Positions 18,368 through 29,036 are shown, counted from the stretch's first letter. The stretch: 64,000 bases of DNA from Streptomyces albus subsp. albus (GCF_000725885.1 NZ_JODR01000025.1:1-64000), one strand, 5' to 3'. Notes: generated by a model not told the origin, from the letters alone. Numbers and translations: made by a program.

Positions 18368-20712
18368 TCAGTCAGTCGGCGTACGCCGTGGAGCCGTGGA
18401 CGCTGCGCGAGAGCGAACTGAACCTCGACGTGCTGCCGCAGAGCGAGTCGGTCTTCGCCCTCTCCAACGGGCACATCGGCTGGCGCGGCAACCTGGACGA
18501 GGGCGAGCCGCACGGGCTGCCCGGCAGCTACCTCAACGGGGTGCACGAACTGCACCCCCTGCCGTACGCGGAGGCCGGCTACGGCTACCCGGAGTCGGGC
18601 CAGACCGTCATCAACGTCACCAACGGCAAGGTGATGCGGCTGCTGGTCAACGACGAGCCGTTCGACGTGCGGTACGGCAAGCTGCGCTCCCACGAACGGG
18701 TGCTGGATCTGCGGACGGGGCTGCTGCGCCGGGTGTGCGAATGGAGTTCCCCGGCGGGCTGCACCGTGCGGGTGACCTCCACCCGGCTGGTCTCCTTCGC
18801 CCAGCGGGCCATCGCCGCGGTGGCCTACGAGGTGGAGCCGCTGGACTCGGACGTGCGCATCGTCGTGCAGTCGGAGCTGGTCGCCAACGAGCAGCTGCCG
18901 CGCAAGAGCGGCGGCGACCCGCGGGTGGCCGCCGCGCTGGAGAACGTGCTGATCCCCGAGGAGCATTTCGCGGACGACATGCGGCTGCGGCTGGTGCACC
19001 GCACCGAGCGCAGCGGGCTGCGGGTCGGTTCGGCCGCCGACCACGTGGTGCACGGCCCCGGCACCACCGCCACCTCCAGCGAGAGCGGGCAGAACGTGGC
19101 CCGGCTCACCGTCACCTCGGAGCTGAGGCGGGGCGAGCGGCTGCGGGTCGAGAAGCTGGTGTCCTACGGCTGGTCCGGCGTCCGCTCGCTGCCCGCCGTG
19201 CGCGACCAGGTGGACGCCGCCCTCGCCGGGGCCCGCACCAAGGGCTGGCAGGGGCTGGTGGAGCAGCAGCGGGAATACCTGGACGGTTTCTGGGCGCGCG
19301 CCGACGTGGAGGTGGACGGCGACGCGGAGATCCAGCAGGCGGTGCGGTTCGCGCTCTTCCACGTCCTCCAGGCCGGGGCTCGGGCGGAGAAGCGGGCCAT
19401 CCCGGCCAAGGGGCTGACCGGCTCGGGCTACGACGGGCACACCTTCTGGGACGGTGAGTCGTTCGTGCTGCCGGTGCTCACCTACACCTCGCCCGACTCG
19501 GTGGCCGAGGCGCTGCGCTGGCGGCAGGAGACACTGCCGGCGGCCCGTGACCGCGCCCGTCAACTGGGCCTGCGCGGCGCGGCGTTCCCCTGGCGGACGA
19601 TCGACGGCTCGGAGTGCTCGGCGTACTGGCCCGCGGGCACCGCCGCCTTCCACGTCAACGCGGACATCGCGGACGCCGTCGTGCGGTACGTCGCGGCCAC
19701 CGGCGACGAGGAGTTCGAGCGGGAGACGGGGGTGGAGATCCTGGTCGAGACGGCCCGGCTGTGGCACTCGCTGGGCCACCACGACCACCACGGCACCTTC
19801 CACTTCGACGGGGTGACCGGCCCCGACGAGTACAGCGCCGTCGCGGACGACAACCTCTACACCAACATGATGGCGCAGCTGAACCTGCGGGCGGCGGCCG
19901 ACGTCGTGGAGCGGCACACCGGGCAGGCGGCGGCGCTGGGCGTGGACGACGAGGAGGCCGCGGCCTGGCGGGACGCGGCGGAAGCGGTGGCCATACCGTT
20001 CAACGCGGACCTGGGCGTGCACGAACAGTCGGCGGGCTTCACCGGCCACCAGATGTGGGACTTCGCCGCGACGCGCCCCGACCAGTACCCGCTGCTGCTG
20101 AACTTCCCCTACTTCGACCTGTACCGCAAACAGGTCATCAAGCAGGCGGACCTCGTGCTGGCGCTGTACAAGCGGGGTGACGCCTTCGACCTGGAGCAGA
20201 AGGCCCGCAACTTCGCCTACTACGAGCGGATGACGGTCCGCGACTCGTCACTGTCGGCCTGCTGCCAGGCGGTGATCGCCGCCGAGGTCGGCCATCTCCA
20301 GCTCGCCTACGACTACGTGGGCGAGGCCGCGCTGATGGACCTGGCCGATCTGGAGAGCAACACCGTCGACGGGCTGCACATCGCCTCGCTGGCCGGGGCC
20401 TGGATCGCGCTGGTCGCCGGGTTCGGCGGGATGCGGCTGCGCCGCGGCACCCTGGACTTCTCCCCCACGCTGCCCGAGCAGCTCAGCAGGCTCGCGTTCG
20501 TGGTGCAGGTGCGCGGCCGGCGGCTGCGGGTGGAGATCACCGACTCGTCGGTCACCTACACGCTGCTGGAGGGGAGCCCGCTGGAGCTGTGCCACTGCGA
20601 GGAACCGTTCACCCTCACGTCCTCGGCACCGCAGACCCGCCGGCTGCGCCCCCAGCCGCACCGTCCCGAGCCGGAACAGCCGCAGGGCAGGCGGCCGGTG
20701 CGGCGGCACTGA
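18364..20712 (+). CDS. glycoside hydrolase family 65 disaccharide phosphorylase
   Basis: 782 residues from a GTG. The N-terminal beta-sandwich carries [20 protein letters not shown], and the (alpha/alpha)6 barrel carries [20 protein letters not shown] and the catalytic-acid motif GPDEYS with Glu489, all family hallmarks. GH65 inverting phosphorylases split trehalose, maltose, kojibiose or similar glucosides with phosphate in the cytoplasm. The coupled beta-phosphoglucomutase gene supports phosphorolysis. The C-terminal tail after about residue 755 is basic and proline-rich. Exact substrate cannot be read from sequence. Confidence 0.9.
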   Translation: MISQSAYAVEPWTLRESELNLDVLPQSESVFALSNGHIGWRGNLDEGEPHGLPGSYLNGVHELHPLPYAEAGYGYPESGQTVINVTNGKVMRLLVNDEPFDVRYGKLRSHERVLDLRTGLLRRVCEWSSPAGCTVRVTSTRLVSFAQRAIAAVAYEVEPLDSDVRIVVQSELVANEQLPRKSGGDPRVAAALENVLIPEEHFADDMRLRLVHRTERSGLRVGSAADHVVHGPGTTATSSESGQNVARLTVTSELRRGERLRVEKLVSYGWSGVRSLPAVRDQVDAALAGARTKGWQGLVEQQREYLDGFWARADVEVDGDAEIQQAVRFALFHVLQAGARAEKRAIPAKGLTGSGYDGHTFWDGESFVLPVLTYTSPDSVAEALRWRQETLPAARDRARQLGLRGAAFPWRTIDGSECSAYWPAGTAAFHVNADIADAVVRYVAATGDEEFERETGVEILVETARLWHSLGHHDHHGTFHFDGVTGPDEYSAVADDNLYTNMMAQLNLRAAADVVERHTGQAAALGVDDEEAAAWRDAAEAVAIPFNADLGVHEQSAGFTGHQMWDFAATRPDQYPLLLNFPYFDLYRKQVIKQADLVLALYKRGDAFDLEQKARNFAYYERMTVRDSSLSACCQAVIAAEVGHLQLAYDYVGEAALMDLADLESNTVDGLHIASLAGAWIALVAGFGGMRLRRGTLDFSPTLPEQLSRLAFVVQVRGRRLRVEITDSSVTYTLLEGSPLELCHCEEPFTLTSSAPQTRRLRPQPHRPEPEQPQGRRPVRRH

Positions 20713-20736
20713 GCCGGCCGGTGCACCGCCACCGGG

Positions 20737-21666
20737 TCACACCGCGCGCAGCGCCGTGCGGAGGGCGACGCGGAAGGCCCGGTGCGCTTCGCTGCCGGAG
20801 AAGGACCACGGCTCGGGGGTCGGGTACGGGCCGATGCGCTGGAAGAGCGCGGCGGCCTCGGCCATCCGGCCCTCGTGGAACTTGGCGTAGGCCAGGTGGT
20901 TGAGGTCGATGAGCCGGCGCGGGCTGCGGTCCTCGGCGCCCCACTCCAGCCACCAGTTGAAGGCCGCCTCGACGATGCGCCGCGGGTGCCGGCCGTGCCA
21001 GTGGCCGGCGGCGGTCGGGTCGGCGGGCACGGCGCCGTCCGCGGCCAGCACCCGGAAGCGCTGGGCGTGCGCGACGAGGGGCAGCAGGGCCAGCGGCGAG
21101 TCGGCGGGGGCCCGTTCGGCGGCGTCGGCCGCGAAGGTGTAGACGCCGGGGCCGGCCTCGGCCAGCAGCGCGGTCATCACGTGGTGGGCGTGGTGGTGTT
21201 CGGGATGCCGTGCGTGCAGCTCGCCGAAGGGATGGTGGCACTCCTGCGGTGCCGCCGTCCCGCGGTACAGGAGGAGCAGCGCCAGCCACGGGGTGGGATC
21301 GTCGGGGACGGCGCGGGCGGCGGTCTGGAGCGCCTCGCGGGCAACGCGAGCGTCGCCCGCGCCGCGTGTGGCCCGTATCGCCATGGCGCAGGCCAGCAGC
21401 ACGGCGGCGTCCTGGCTGCCGGCCTCGGTCCGCAGCCACTCGCGGGCCCGCCTCTCGGCCGCGGGCGCCGCGGCCAGGCACAGGACGCGGTGGCCGCGCA
21501 GGTCCCAGTCCCGGCCGGTCTCCAGCAGGAGGCCGCGGGCTTCGAGCCAGTCGCCGCGTGAGAGGGCGTCCCGTGCGGCGCGTAACGGGGCGTCGTCCAG
21601 CGCGGGATCGGGCCGCCTGCCGTCCCCGGGGCGGCGGAAGGTGAGTGGGGGTGGTGGAGGAGTCAT
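20737..21666 (-). CDS. hypothetical TPR-like helical protein
   Basis: 309 residues. Repeated helical pairs (ARDALSRGDWLEARGLLLET, LACAMAIRATRGAGDARVAR, LAYAKFHEGRMAEAAALFQR) suggest tetratricopeptide-like repeats. It contains an HHPFGELHARHPEHHHAHHV histidine-rich stretch near residue 145-165. I do not recognise a named family; Streptomyces paralogues of similar architecture exist. Convergent with GH65, with 24 bases between them. Probably cytoplasmic, as no signal peptide is seen. Confidence 0.65.
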   Translation of the reverse strand: MTPPPPPLTFRRPGDGRRPDPALDDAPLRAARDALSRGDWLEARGLLLETGRDWDLRGHRVLCLAAAPAAERRAREWLRTEAGSQDAAVLLACAMAIRATRGAGDARVAREALQTAARAVPDDPTPWLALLLLYRGTAAPQECHHPFGELHARHPEHHHAHHVMTALLAEAGPGVYTFAADAAERAPADSPLALLPLVAHAQRFRVLAADGAVPADPTAAGHWHGRHPRRIVEAAFNWWLEWGAEDRSPRRLIDLNHLAYAKFHEGRMAEAAALFQRIGPYPTPEPWSFSGSEAHRAFRVALRTALRAV

Positions 21667-21731
21667 GGTCGCCGATCACCCAACCGGACCTGAGCGATCA
21701 CGTCAAGTCAGCATCCGTTCCACAGCGTCAC

Positions 21732-21751
21732 TTATCGGTCACACACGATAA
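21732..21751. promoter_or_regulatory. inverted repeat upstream of the TPR-like gene
   Basis: TTATCG and CGATAA arms enclose an eight-base centre, about 65 bases upstream of the gene starting at 21666. It may be an operator for that gene. Evidence is symmetry and position only. Confidence 0.3.
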
Positions 21752-21780
21752 CCGGCCCGGAAGGTTCGGTTCCGGGCCGG
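21752..21780 (-). terminator. hairpin terminator after acyl-CoA dehydrogenase
   Basis: CCGGCCCGGAA at 21752-21762 pairs perfectly with TTCCGGGCCGG at 21770-21780 around a seven-base loop, seven bases past the acyl-CoA dehydrogenase stop. Confidence 0.65.
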
Positions 21781-21787
21781 CCGCGGC

Positions 21788-23002
<1,215 letters not shown>

Positions 23003-23010
23003 CGCCTGCC

Positions 23011-24033
23011 TCAGCCCTTCCGCACAGTGGTCAGCCCGTTGTCGATGAAGACCGGGACGAGTTCGCCGATCCGGTCGAAGCCGGCGCCGACGGTCCGGCC
23101 CAGGGTGAAGCGGTAGTGGATGCCCTCCAGGATCACCGCCAGCTTGAAGTAGGCGAAGGCGGTGTACCAGTTGATCCGGGACACGTCCCGGCCCGAGAGC
23201 CGGGCGTAGCGTTCGACCAGTTCACCGGCGGACGGGTGGCCGGGGGCGCCGCTGGTCGTGCTGACGGGCGAGTCGGGGACGTCCTGCCGCTCGCTGTACA
23301 TGGCCAGCAGGCCCAGGTCGGTGAGCGGGTCGCCGAGGGTGGACATCTCCCAGTCGAGCACCGCGGTGATGCGGTCGTCGGCGTCCACCAGGACGTTGTC
23401 GAGGCGGTAGTCGCCGTGCACCACGGTGGGCCGGGGCGAGTCGGGCAGCGTGCTGCCGAGCGCGTCGCGCAGCGCGTCGATGCCGGGCAGGTCCCGGCTG
23501 CGGGACGCCTCCAACTGCTTGGTCCAGCGCCGAAGTTGCCGTTCCAGGAAGCCCTCGGGCCGGCCGAAGTCGCCCAGGCCGACGTCCTGCGGATCCACCT
23601 CGTGGAGCGCGGCCAGCGTGCCGGGCAGCGCGAGGACGATCTCGCGGGTGCGTTCGGGGCCCAGCGGGGCGAGCTGCGCGGCGGTGCGGTACGGGGTGCC
23701 CTCGACGTGCTCCATCACGTAGAAGGGGGCGCCGAGCACGTCCGGGTCCTCGCACAGCAGCACCGTCTCGGGGACCGGCACGGGGGTGGACCGCAGTGCG
23801 CTGATGACGCGGTGTTCGCGGGCCATGTCGTGCGCGGTGGCCAGCACATGGCCCAGCGGGGGACGGCGCACCACCCAGCGGCCGGTGCCGTCGGTGACGC
23901 GGTAGGTCAGGTTCGACCGGCCGCCGTGCACCACTTCGGCGCGCAACGGTCCCCGCACCAGCCCCGGGCGCTCCCGCTCCAGATGCGTGGCGAGCCGCGC
24001 CAGATCGAGGCCGGGCGGATTCTGTTCGCTCAT
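23011..24033 (-). CDS. APH-fold phosphotransferase (ACAD10/11 or LvaA-like kinase)
   Basis: 340 residues with a GGAG ribosome binding site. The kinase motifs are clear: VVHGDYRLDNVLVD with His206 and the catalytic Asp208, and VLDWEMSTLGDPLTDLG for metal binding. The N-terminal lobe has LTYRVTDGTGRWVVRRPP with the ATP-binding Arg/Lys region. This subfamily is the bacterial partner of acyl-CoA dehydrogenases; in Pseudomonas putida LvaA phosphorylates 4-hydroxyacyl-CoA, and mammalian ACAD11 fuses the two domains. It precedes the dehydrogenase by eight bases, and a palindrome lies 38 bases upstream of its ATG. Confidence 0.9.
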   Translation of the reverse strand: MSEQNPPGLDLARLATHLERERPGLVRGPLRAEVVHGGRSNLTYRVTDGTGRWVVRRPPLGHVLATAHDMAREHRVISALRSTPVPVPETVLLCEDPDVLGAPFYVMEHVEGTPYRTAAQLAPLGPERTREIVLALPGTLAALHEVDPQDVGLGDFGRPEGFLERQLRRWTKQLEASRSRDLPGIDALRDALGSTLPDSPRPTVVHGDYRLDNVLVDADDRITAVLDWEMSTLGDPLTDLGLLAMYSERQDVPDSPVSTTSGAPGHPSAGELVERYARLSGRDVSRINWYTAFAYFKLAVILEGIHYRFTLGRTVGAGFDRIGELVPVFIDNGLTTVRKG

Positions 24034-24070
24034 GGTGCGCGCTCCTTCAGCTTCGGTCGCATCCGATCAT

Positions 24071-24084
24071 GCCGACTAGTCGGT
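24071..24084. promoter_or_regulatory. TetR-type operator upstream of the APH-ACAD operon
   Basis: GCCGAC-TA-GTCGGT is a near-perfect palindrome (one mismatched pair), extending to ATGCCGACTAGTCGGTAT. Read on the minus strand it is ACCGACTAGTCGGC, very close to ACCGACTGGTTAGT at 32374-32387 upstream of the SDR operon. The TetR repressor encoded at 29037 inside that operon is the likely ligand. Confidence 0.6.
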
Positions 24085-24171
24085 ATGGAGTCCAGAGGGA
24101 GCGACGGAGACCGGGGCCACACCGTCGGGGAGGGCGGACGGCGCCGCCGGGCCCGGGGACCGGACGTGGCG

Positions 24172-24321
24172 TCAGGCGAGCGCGACGGCGGTCAGGATCA
24201 GCACGCCGACCGTCAACACGATGATCAGGGCCAGGCCCGAGGGGTTGCGGTGGTTGAGGACATAGCCGTTCCGGTAGCGCTCGTCGCGGACGAACAGCGG
24301 CTCGTTGTCACTCATCGGCAT
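24172..24321 (-). CDS. 49-residue small membrane protein
   Basis: The product begins MPMSDNEPLFVRDERYRNGY and ends with a hydrophobic segment LALIIVLTVGVLILTAVALA, so a single membrane anchor with a cytoplasmic charged head is predicted. Third codon positions are GC-rich. There is no ribosome binding site, but TAGCCT lies seven bases before the ATG on the minus strand, so a leaderless transcript is possible. An internal ATG two codons on is an alternative start. Function unknown. Confidence 0.6.
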   Translation of the reverse strand: MPMSDNEPLFVRDERYRNGYVLNHRNPSGLALIIVLTVGVLILTAVALA

Positions 24322-24363
24322 GGGACGAAGGCTAGGGGGCGGAACGGGCGCCTGTCATCGGAC

Positions 24364-24819
24364 TCAGGGCGGAAAGCGGCATACCGCACACCTGTGAGCC
24401 CTCCCCCGCCGGCCGTCCGCCCTCCCCCCCGGCGGCATGAAGTGGCCCTCGCGCCGGGACATCCGCTCGGCTATCAGCGCGTAGGAGCCCGCCAGGTGGA
24501 GGAAGAAGAGCCGGCCGGACGAGCGGCGCAGGCGGTCCCGGTAGCGGCGTTTGAGGGCCGAGCAGACGAGGACGGCGCCGCCCTCCCGGTACCGGCCCAG
24601 CCAGTCGGCCATCGCGTCCAGCCAGGGGGCCCGGTCGGCGTCGTCCAGCGGCAGACCGGCGGACATCTTCTCGATGTTGCGCCGCGGGTGGAAGTCGTCG
24701 GCGTCGGCGAAGGGCAGATCGAGGGTGTCCGCCAGCCACGCGCCGACGGTGCTCTTTCCGGAGCCGGACACCCCCATGACGACGACGAGGGGCCGGGTTC
24801 CGGTGTCTCGGCTGTTCAC
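24364..24819 (-). pseudogene. gluconokinase with missing C-terminus
   Basis: 151 residues from a GTG overlapping the preceding stop (GTGA). The P-loop GVSGSGKST (16-24), ADADDFHPRRNIEKMSAGLP, LDDADRAPWL and CSALKRRYRDRLR identify GntK-type gluconate kinase. Family members continue after GHFMP with about 45 residues including a conserved DSQ..TLE segment. Here GHFMPPGG is followed by 19 unrelated basic residues and a stop, and no other frame restores the expected end. The ATP site is intact but the last helix and lid contacts are lost, so activity is doubtful. A run of seven C bases lies at the break. Confidence 0.7.
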
Positions 24820-25217
24820 AGCAGCATCCCTCCCACGACGATCAGCACCAGCACGCTCGCAAGTGTGCCGATGACCTGGACGGCGTCCATCGGGGCCGGC
24901 TGCCTGACCGCCAGGCCACGGCGCCGCCGCTGCGCGGTCAGCAGCAGTGCGGCCCAGGCGACCGCGCCGAGAGCGGCGGCGGCGACAGCGGTCGCCGAGT
25001 GCTCGGCGACGGCGACCCGGGCGGCGAGCCCCACGGAGACGGCGTAGGTGAGCGTCGTACGGCGCCAGGCCAGCCAGGTGCGCTCGGGCTGTACGCCGGG
25101 GTCCCGCGGCGGCGTCTCGCACACCGGTTCCGACGGCGTCCCGCGCGCCGGCTCGGGCGTCCCGTCCGCCTGCCCGCGGCCGGCCGGTCCGTCGTGGGCC
25201 GGCAGCCCGCCCGTCAC
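24816..25217 (-). CDS. DUF202 (YidH-like) membrane protein, second copy
   Basis: 133 residues from a GTG overlapping the previous stop. After a Pro/Gly-rich hydrophilic leader of about 40 residues, QPERTWLAWRRTTLTYAVSV is the DUF202 signature (ERTxLAWxRT), followed by two more hydrophobic segments. It is the second of two tandem DUF202 genes, overlapping by four bases; such pairs are common in Streptomyces. Probably a small integral membrane protein of unknown function. Confidence 0.82.
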   Translation of the reverse strand: MTGGLPAHDGPAGRGQADGTPEPARGTPSEPVCETPPRDPGVQPERTWLAWRRTTLTYAVSVGLAARVAVAEHSATAVAAAALGAVAWAALLLTAQRRRRGLAVRQPAPMDAVQVIGTLASVLVLIVVGGMLL

Positions 25218-25612
25218 CGGCCCGCCAGGCCCAGCACGACGACGGCGATGACGAGCACGGCGGCGGCGGCCGTCCCCGTGGCCAGCAGCACGGGGAAGCG
25301 CGAGGCGGGCAGGTCCTCGCCGCGCCGCATGGCACGCTCGCAGCGCACCCAGTGGTTGACGGCGCGCACGGCGCACAGCGCGGCGCCCGCCAGCAGCACG
25401 ATCGCCACCGTCGTCCGCGCGCCCCAGCGCAGCCCGGTCAGGAACTGGTCGACCGCGATGCCGCCGGCCACCAGGGCGAGCGAGGTGCGGATCCACGCGA
25501 GGAACGTCCGCTCGTTGGCGAGCGAGAAGCGGTAGTCGGGCGTGGTGCCCTCCTCCCTGAGCCGCTGGGGGGAGAACCACAGCCGGAGGGTCCCCGAGAT
25601 CCGGTCGCGCAT
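25214..25612 (-). CDS. DUF202 (YidH-like) membrane protein, first copy
   Basis: 132 residues. The DUF202 motif is FSLANERTFLAWIRTSLALV, followed by AGGIAVDQFLTGLRW, a second hydrophobic helix (VAIVLLAGAALCAVRAVNHW) and a third near the C-terminus. YidH-like proteins have about three membrane helices. First gene of a coupled trio with the second DUF202 gene and the truncated gluconokinase. Confidence 0.85.
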   Translation of the reverse strand: MRDRISGTLRLWFSPQRLREEGTTPDYRFSLANERTFLAWIRTSLALVAGGIAVDQFLTGLRWGARTTVAIVLLAGAALCAVRAVNHWVRCERAMRRGEDLPASRFPVLLATGTAAAAVLVIAVVVLGLAGR

Positions 25613-25668
25613 GGCTCAACCGTACGCCGTGACCTGCGGCGCCTGCCGCCGGGGCCGGGCCCGGGGAG

Positions 25669-26193
25669 TCACCGCGCGGACAGCCGGCGGTGGCACTCCA
25701 GCCCGTCGGGCACGACCGTTTTCCCGGCCTCCCAGCCGGCCAGCCGGCGCTCCAGTTCGTCCTCCTCCAGGAAGTCCCACCAGTCGACCTCCTCGGCCTG
25801 CGGCCGGACCGGCAGCGTGCACACCACCTCGTAGACCTGGAGGAACCAGGAGAACCCGGGCGCCTCGAAGAGGAATTTCAGCCGCCGCTCGGGCGTCGGC
25901 AGTCCGCTGACGCCGAGTTCCTCCTCGGCCTCCCGCAGCGCCGCCGAATCGTAGTCCTCGCCGGCGCCCACCACACCGCCCACCACCACGTCGTACATGC
26001 CGGGGAAGATCAGCTTGGTGGGGGTGCGGCGGTGGACGAAGATCCTGCCGCGCTCGTCCCGCACCCGGATGGCGGTGCTGCGGTGCCGCAGCCGGCGCGC
26101 ATAGACCTCGCCGCGCCGCCGCTGCCCGACGACACGGTCCTGTTCGTCCACGATGTCCAGCAGCTCGTCCGCCGAGCGCCCCTGCTCCGTCAT
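25669..26193 (-). CDS. NUDIX hydrolase
   Basis: 174 residues. The Nudix box is GGVVGAGEDYDSAALREAEE-ELGV, with the REAEEELGV metal-binding helix intact. The N-terminus DELLDIVDEQDRVVGQRRRG then STAIRVRDERGRIFVHRRTP matches the Idi-like/YfcD group of Nudix enzymes. The substrate is unknown. The start is the MTEQGRS methionine; an upstream in-frame ATG would overlap the intergenic region without support. Convergent with nothing; divergent from the FAD dehydrogenase. Confidence 0.88.
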   Translation of the reverse strand: MTEQGRSADELLDIVDEQDRVVGQRRRGEVYARRLRHRSTAIRVRDERGRIFVHRRTPTKLIFPGMYDVVVGGVVGAGEDYDSAALREAEEELGVSGLPTPERRLKFLFEAPGFSWFLQVYEVVCTLPVRPQAEEVDWWDFLEEDELERRLAGWEAGKTVVPDGLECHRRLSAR

Positions 26194-26346
26194 ACGGCCA
26201 TCCAAACACCCCGGCCCACGCCGGCCGGGCACGAGGGGTGTGCGGCGCCCGGCCCGAAGGTTACTCTCCGGTCACCAGTTCCCGGCGCGCCGGTGGCGCA
26301 CGGGTTCCGCGCACAGGCCCGTACACGGGTACGAAAGGGTGACAGC

Positions 26347-28002
26347 ATGGCGTACGACGCCGATGTGATCGTGGTCGGTGCCGGGCTCGCGGGCCTGGCC
26401 GCGACGGCCGAACTCGCCGACGCCGGACGGCACGTCATCCTCCTCGACCAGGAAGGCGAACAGTCCCTCGGCGGCCAGGCCCACTGGTCCTTCGGCGGAC
26501 TCTTCTTCGTCGACTCCCCCGAACAGCGCCGCATGCGCGTCAAGGACAGCCGGGACCTGGCCTGGCAGGACTGGCTCGGCACCGCCGGCTTCGACCGGCC
26601 CGAGGACCACTGGCCACGCCGCTGGGCCGAGGCCTACGTGGACTTCGCCGCCGGGGAGAAGCGGTCCTGGCTGCACCGCCAGGGCGTACGGTTCTTCCCC
26701 GTCGTGGGCTGGGCCGAGCGCGGCGGCTACGACGCGGCGGGGCACGGCAACTCGGTGCCCCGCTTCCACATCACCTGGGGCACCGGGCCCGGACTTGTCG
26801 AACCGTTCGAGCGGCGGGTGCGGGCCGGCGCCGCACGCGGCCTGGTCGAGCTGCGCTTCCGCCACCGGGTGACCGGACTGTCCCGCACGGCCGGCACCGT
26901 GGACACCGTCACCGGCGAGGTGCTGGCCCCCAGCTCCGCGCCCCGCGGCACGGCCAGCAGCCGCGAGGTGACCGGCGCCTTCGAACTGCGCGCCCAGGCC
27001 GTGATCGTCACCTCGGGCGGCATCGGCGGCAACCACGACCTCGTCCGCGCCAACTGGCCGCAGCGGCTGGGCACTCCGCCGCGCAAGATGCTCTCCGGGG
27101 TGCCCGCGCACGTGGACGGACTGATGCTCGGCATCACCGAGAGGGCCGGCGGGCGGATCATCAACCGCGACCGGATGTGGCACTACACCGAGGGCATCGA
27201 GAACTGGAACCCCATCTGGGCCCGGCACGGCATCCGCATCCTGCCCGGCCCCTCCTCGCTGTGGCTGGACGCCACCGGCAAACGGCTGCCCGTCCCCCTC
27301 TTCCCCGGCTTCGACACCCTCGGCACGCTCGACCACATCATGCGCACCGGGTACGGCTACACCTGGTTCGTCCTCAGCCGGAAGATCATCGAGAAGGAGT
27401 TCACCCTCTCCGGCTCCGAGCAGAACCCCGACCTGACGGGACGTTCGGTGCGCGACGTGCTGGGCCGGGCACGCGCCGGTGCACCCGGCCCCGTCCGCGC
27501 CTTCATGGAGCGCGGCGTGGACTTCCTCGTCGAACGCGACCCGGCCGCGCTGGCCCGGCGGATGAACGAGCTGACCGGCGACGGACTGATCGACCCCGAC
27601 GCGCTGCGCCGCGAGATCGCCGCCCGGGACCGCGAGATCCGCAACCCCTTCACCAAGGACCTCCAGGTCACCGCAATCCACGGCGCCCGCCGCTATCTGG
27701 GCGACCGTCTCGTGCGGGTCGCGGCCCCGCACCGGCTGCTGGACCCGGCCGCCGGGCCCCTGGTCGCCGTCCGGCTCTCCGTCCTCACCCGCAAGACGCT
27801 CGGCGGACTGGAGACCGACCTGTCCTCCCGGGTGCTGACCGGGAGCGGGCAGCCGCTGCCCGGCGTCTACGCCGCCGGGGAGGCCGCCGGCTTCGGGGGC
27901 GGCGGCGTCCACGGCTATCGCTCCCTGGAGGGCACCTTCCTGGGCGGGTGCCTCTTCTCCGGCCGTACGGCGGGCCGTGCCGCGGCCCGCGCGGTCGGCT
28001 GA
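26347..28002 (+). CDS. FAD-binding dehydrogenase (KstD/fumarate-reductase flavoprotein type)
   Basis: 551 residues with an AAAGGG ribosome binding site. The N-terminal dinucleotide fold is DADVIVVGAGLAGLAATAEL, and the C-terminal FAD site is PGVYAAGEAAGFGGGGVHGY followed by GTFLGGCLFSGRTAG. Residues SLGGQAHWSFGGLFFVDSPE are typical of the group annotated as FAD-binding dehydrogenase, related to 3-ketosteroid delta-1-dehydrogenases. The substrate is unknown, but the lipid-oxidation neighbours on both sides are suggestive. CCCGT-AC-ACGGG at 26318-26329 just upstream may be an operator. Confidence 0.87.
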   Translation: MAYDADVIVVGAGLAGLAATAELADAGRHVILLDQEGEQSLGGQAHWSFGGLFFVDSPEQRRMRVKDSRDLAWQDWLGTAGFDRPEDHWPRRWAEAYVDFAAGEKRSWLHRQGVRFFPVVGWAERGGYDAAGHGNSVPRFHITWGTGPGLVEPFERRVRAGAARGLVELRFRHRVTGLSRTAGTVDTVTGEVLAPSSAPRGTASSREVTGAFELRAQAVIVTSGGIGGNHDLVRANWPQRLGTPPRKMLSGVPAHVDGLMLGITERAGGRIINRDRMWHYTEGIENWNPIWARHGIRILPGPSSLWLDATGKRLPVPLFPGFDTLGTLDHIMRTGYGYTWFVLSRKIIEKEFTLSGSEQNPDLTGRSVRDVLGRARAGAPGPVRAFMERGVDFLVERDPAALARRMNELTGDGLIDPDALRREIAARDREIRNPFTKDLQVTAIHGARRYLGDRLVRVAAPHRLLDPAAGPLVAVRLSVLTRKTLGGLETDLSSRVLTGSGQPLPGVYAAGEAAGFGGGGVHGYRSLEGTFLGGCLFSGRTAGRAAARAVG

Positions 28003-28027
28003 CCGACGGGCCGCACCCCGGCGTCCG

Positions 28028-28996
28028 TCACCCGGGCCGCACCACCACGCGGCCCGTGGTGGTGCCGTCGAACACCCGCTGGACCGCGTCCGCCGCGCGC
28101 TCCAGCGGGACGCGCTCGCTCACCAGGGGCCGGATCAGGCCCTCGTCCGCGAGCCGCGTCAGCTCCCGGTGGCAGCCGGCCACCGCCCCGGGGTCCTTGC
28201 GGGCGTACAGGCCCCAGTGCAGGCCGAGGATCGAGTAGTTCTTGACCAGCGCGTGGTTGAGGCCCGGAGTGGGCACGGCACCGCTGGCGAAGCCCACCAC
28301 GACGATGCGGCCCTCGAAGGCCACGCACTTGGCGGAGGCGGCGTACGCGTCCCCGCCGACCGGGTCGTACACCACATCGGCGCCCTTGCCGCCGGTGGCC
28401 TCCTTGACGGCGGCGACGACGTCCTCGGTCCGCCGGTCGACGACCAGGTCGCAGCCCAGCTCGCGGGCCGCGCGCGCCTTGGCCTGTCCGCCGACGACGC
28501 CGATGACCCGCGCCCCGGCCGCCTTGCCGAGCTGGACGGCGGCGCTGCCGACACCCCCGGCGGCGGCGTGCACCAGCAGGGTCTCGCCCGGCTGGAGGCG
28601 GGCGCGGCGGTGCAGACCGAACCAGCCGGTCTGGTAGCCGATGTGCAGCGCGGCGGCCTCGGCGTCGTCCAGCGCCCCGGGCGCGGGCAGCGCGCTGTCC
28701 TCGGTGACGACCGCGAACTCGCCGAAGGCCCCGCAGGGCAGTGCGGGCTGTCCCAGCACCCGTTCCCCGGTGCGCGGACCGGCCAGCACCTCGCCGCACA
28801 GCTCGACCCCGGGCGTGAACGGCAGCGGGGGCCGCACCTGGTACTCGCCCCGGCACAGCAGGGCGTCCGGATAGTTGACGTTGGCGGCCCGGACCCGCAC
28901 CAGCAGCTGCCCGGGGGCGGGTTCGGGCCGGGGTATCTCCTCCAGCCGCATCACGTCGCGCGGTTCGCCGTTGGTGTGGACGCGCCATGCCTGCAC
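28028..28996 (-). CDS. zinc-type quinone oxidoreductase / NADPH-dependent reductase (MDR family)
   Basis: 322 residues from a GTG preceded by GAGAGGAC. The NADPH-binding motif is HAAAGGVGSAAVQLGKAAGA, and PLPFTPGVELCGEVLAGPRT with SEVR-less N-terminus marks quinone reductases without zinc ligands. These enzymes reduce quinones or enoyl groups using NADPH. It is the last gene of the SDR-ligase-TetR-QOR run (40 bases after the TetR stop) and convergent with the FAD dehydrogenase. Confidence 0.88.
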   Translation of the reverse strand: MQAWRVHTNGEPRDVMRLEEIPRPEPAPGQLLVRVRAANVNYPDALLCRGEYQVRPPLPFTPGVELCGEVLAGPRTGERVLGQPALPCGAFGEFAVVTEDSALPAPGALDDAEAAALHIGYQTGWFGLHRRARLQPGETLLVHAAAGGVGSAAVQLGKAAGARVIGVVGGQAKARAARELGCDLVVDRRTEDVVAAVKEATGGKGADVVYDPVGGDAYAASAKCVAFEGRIVVVGFASGAVPTPGLNHALVKNYSILGLHWGLYARKDPGAVAGCHRELTRLADEGLIRPLVSERVPLERAADAVQRVFDGTTTGRVVVRPG

Positions 28997-29036
28997 GGGG
29001 GATGTCCTCTCGTCGGGTACGGACAGCGGTCCGGCC

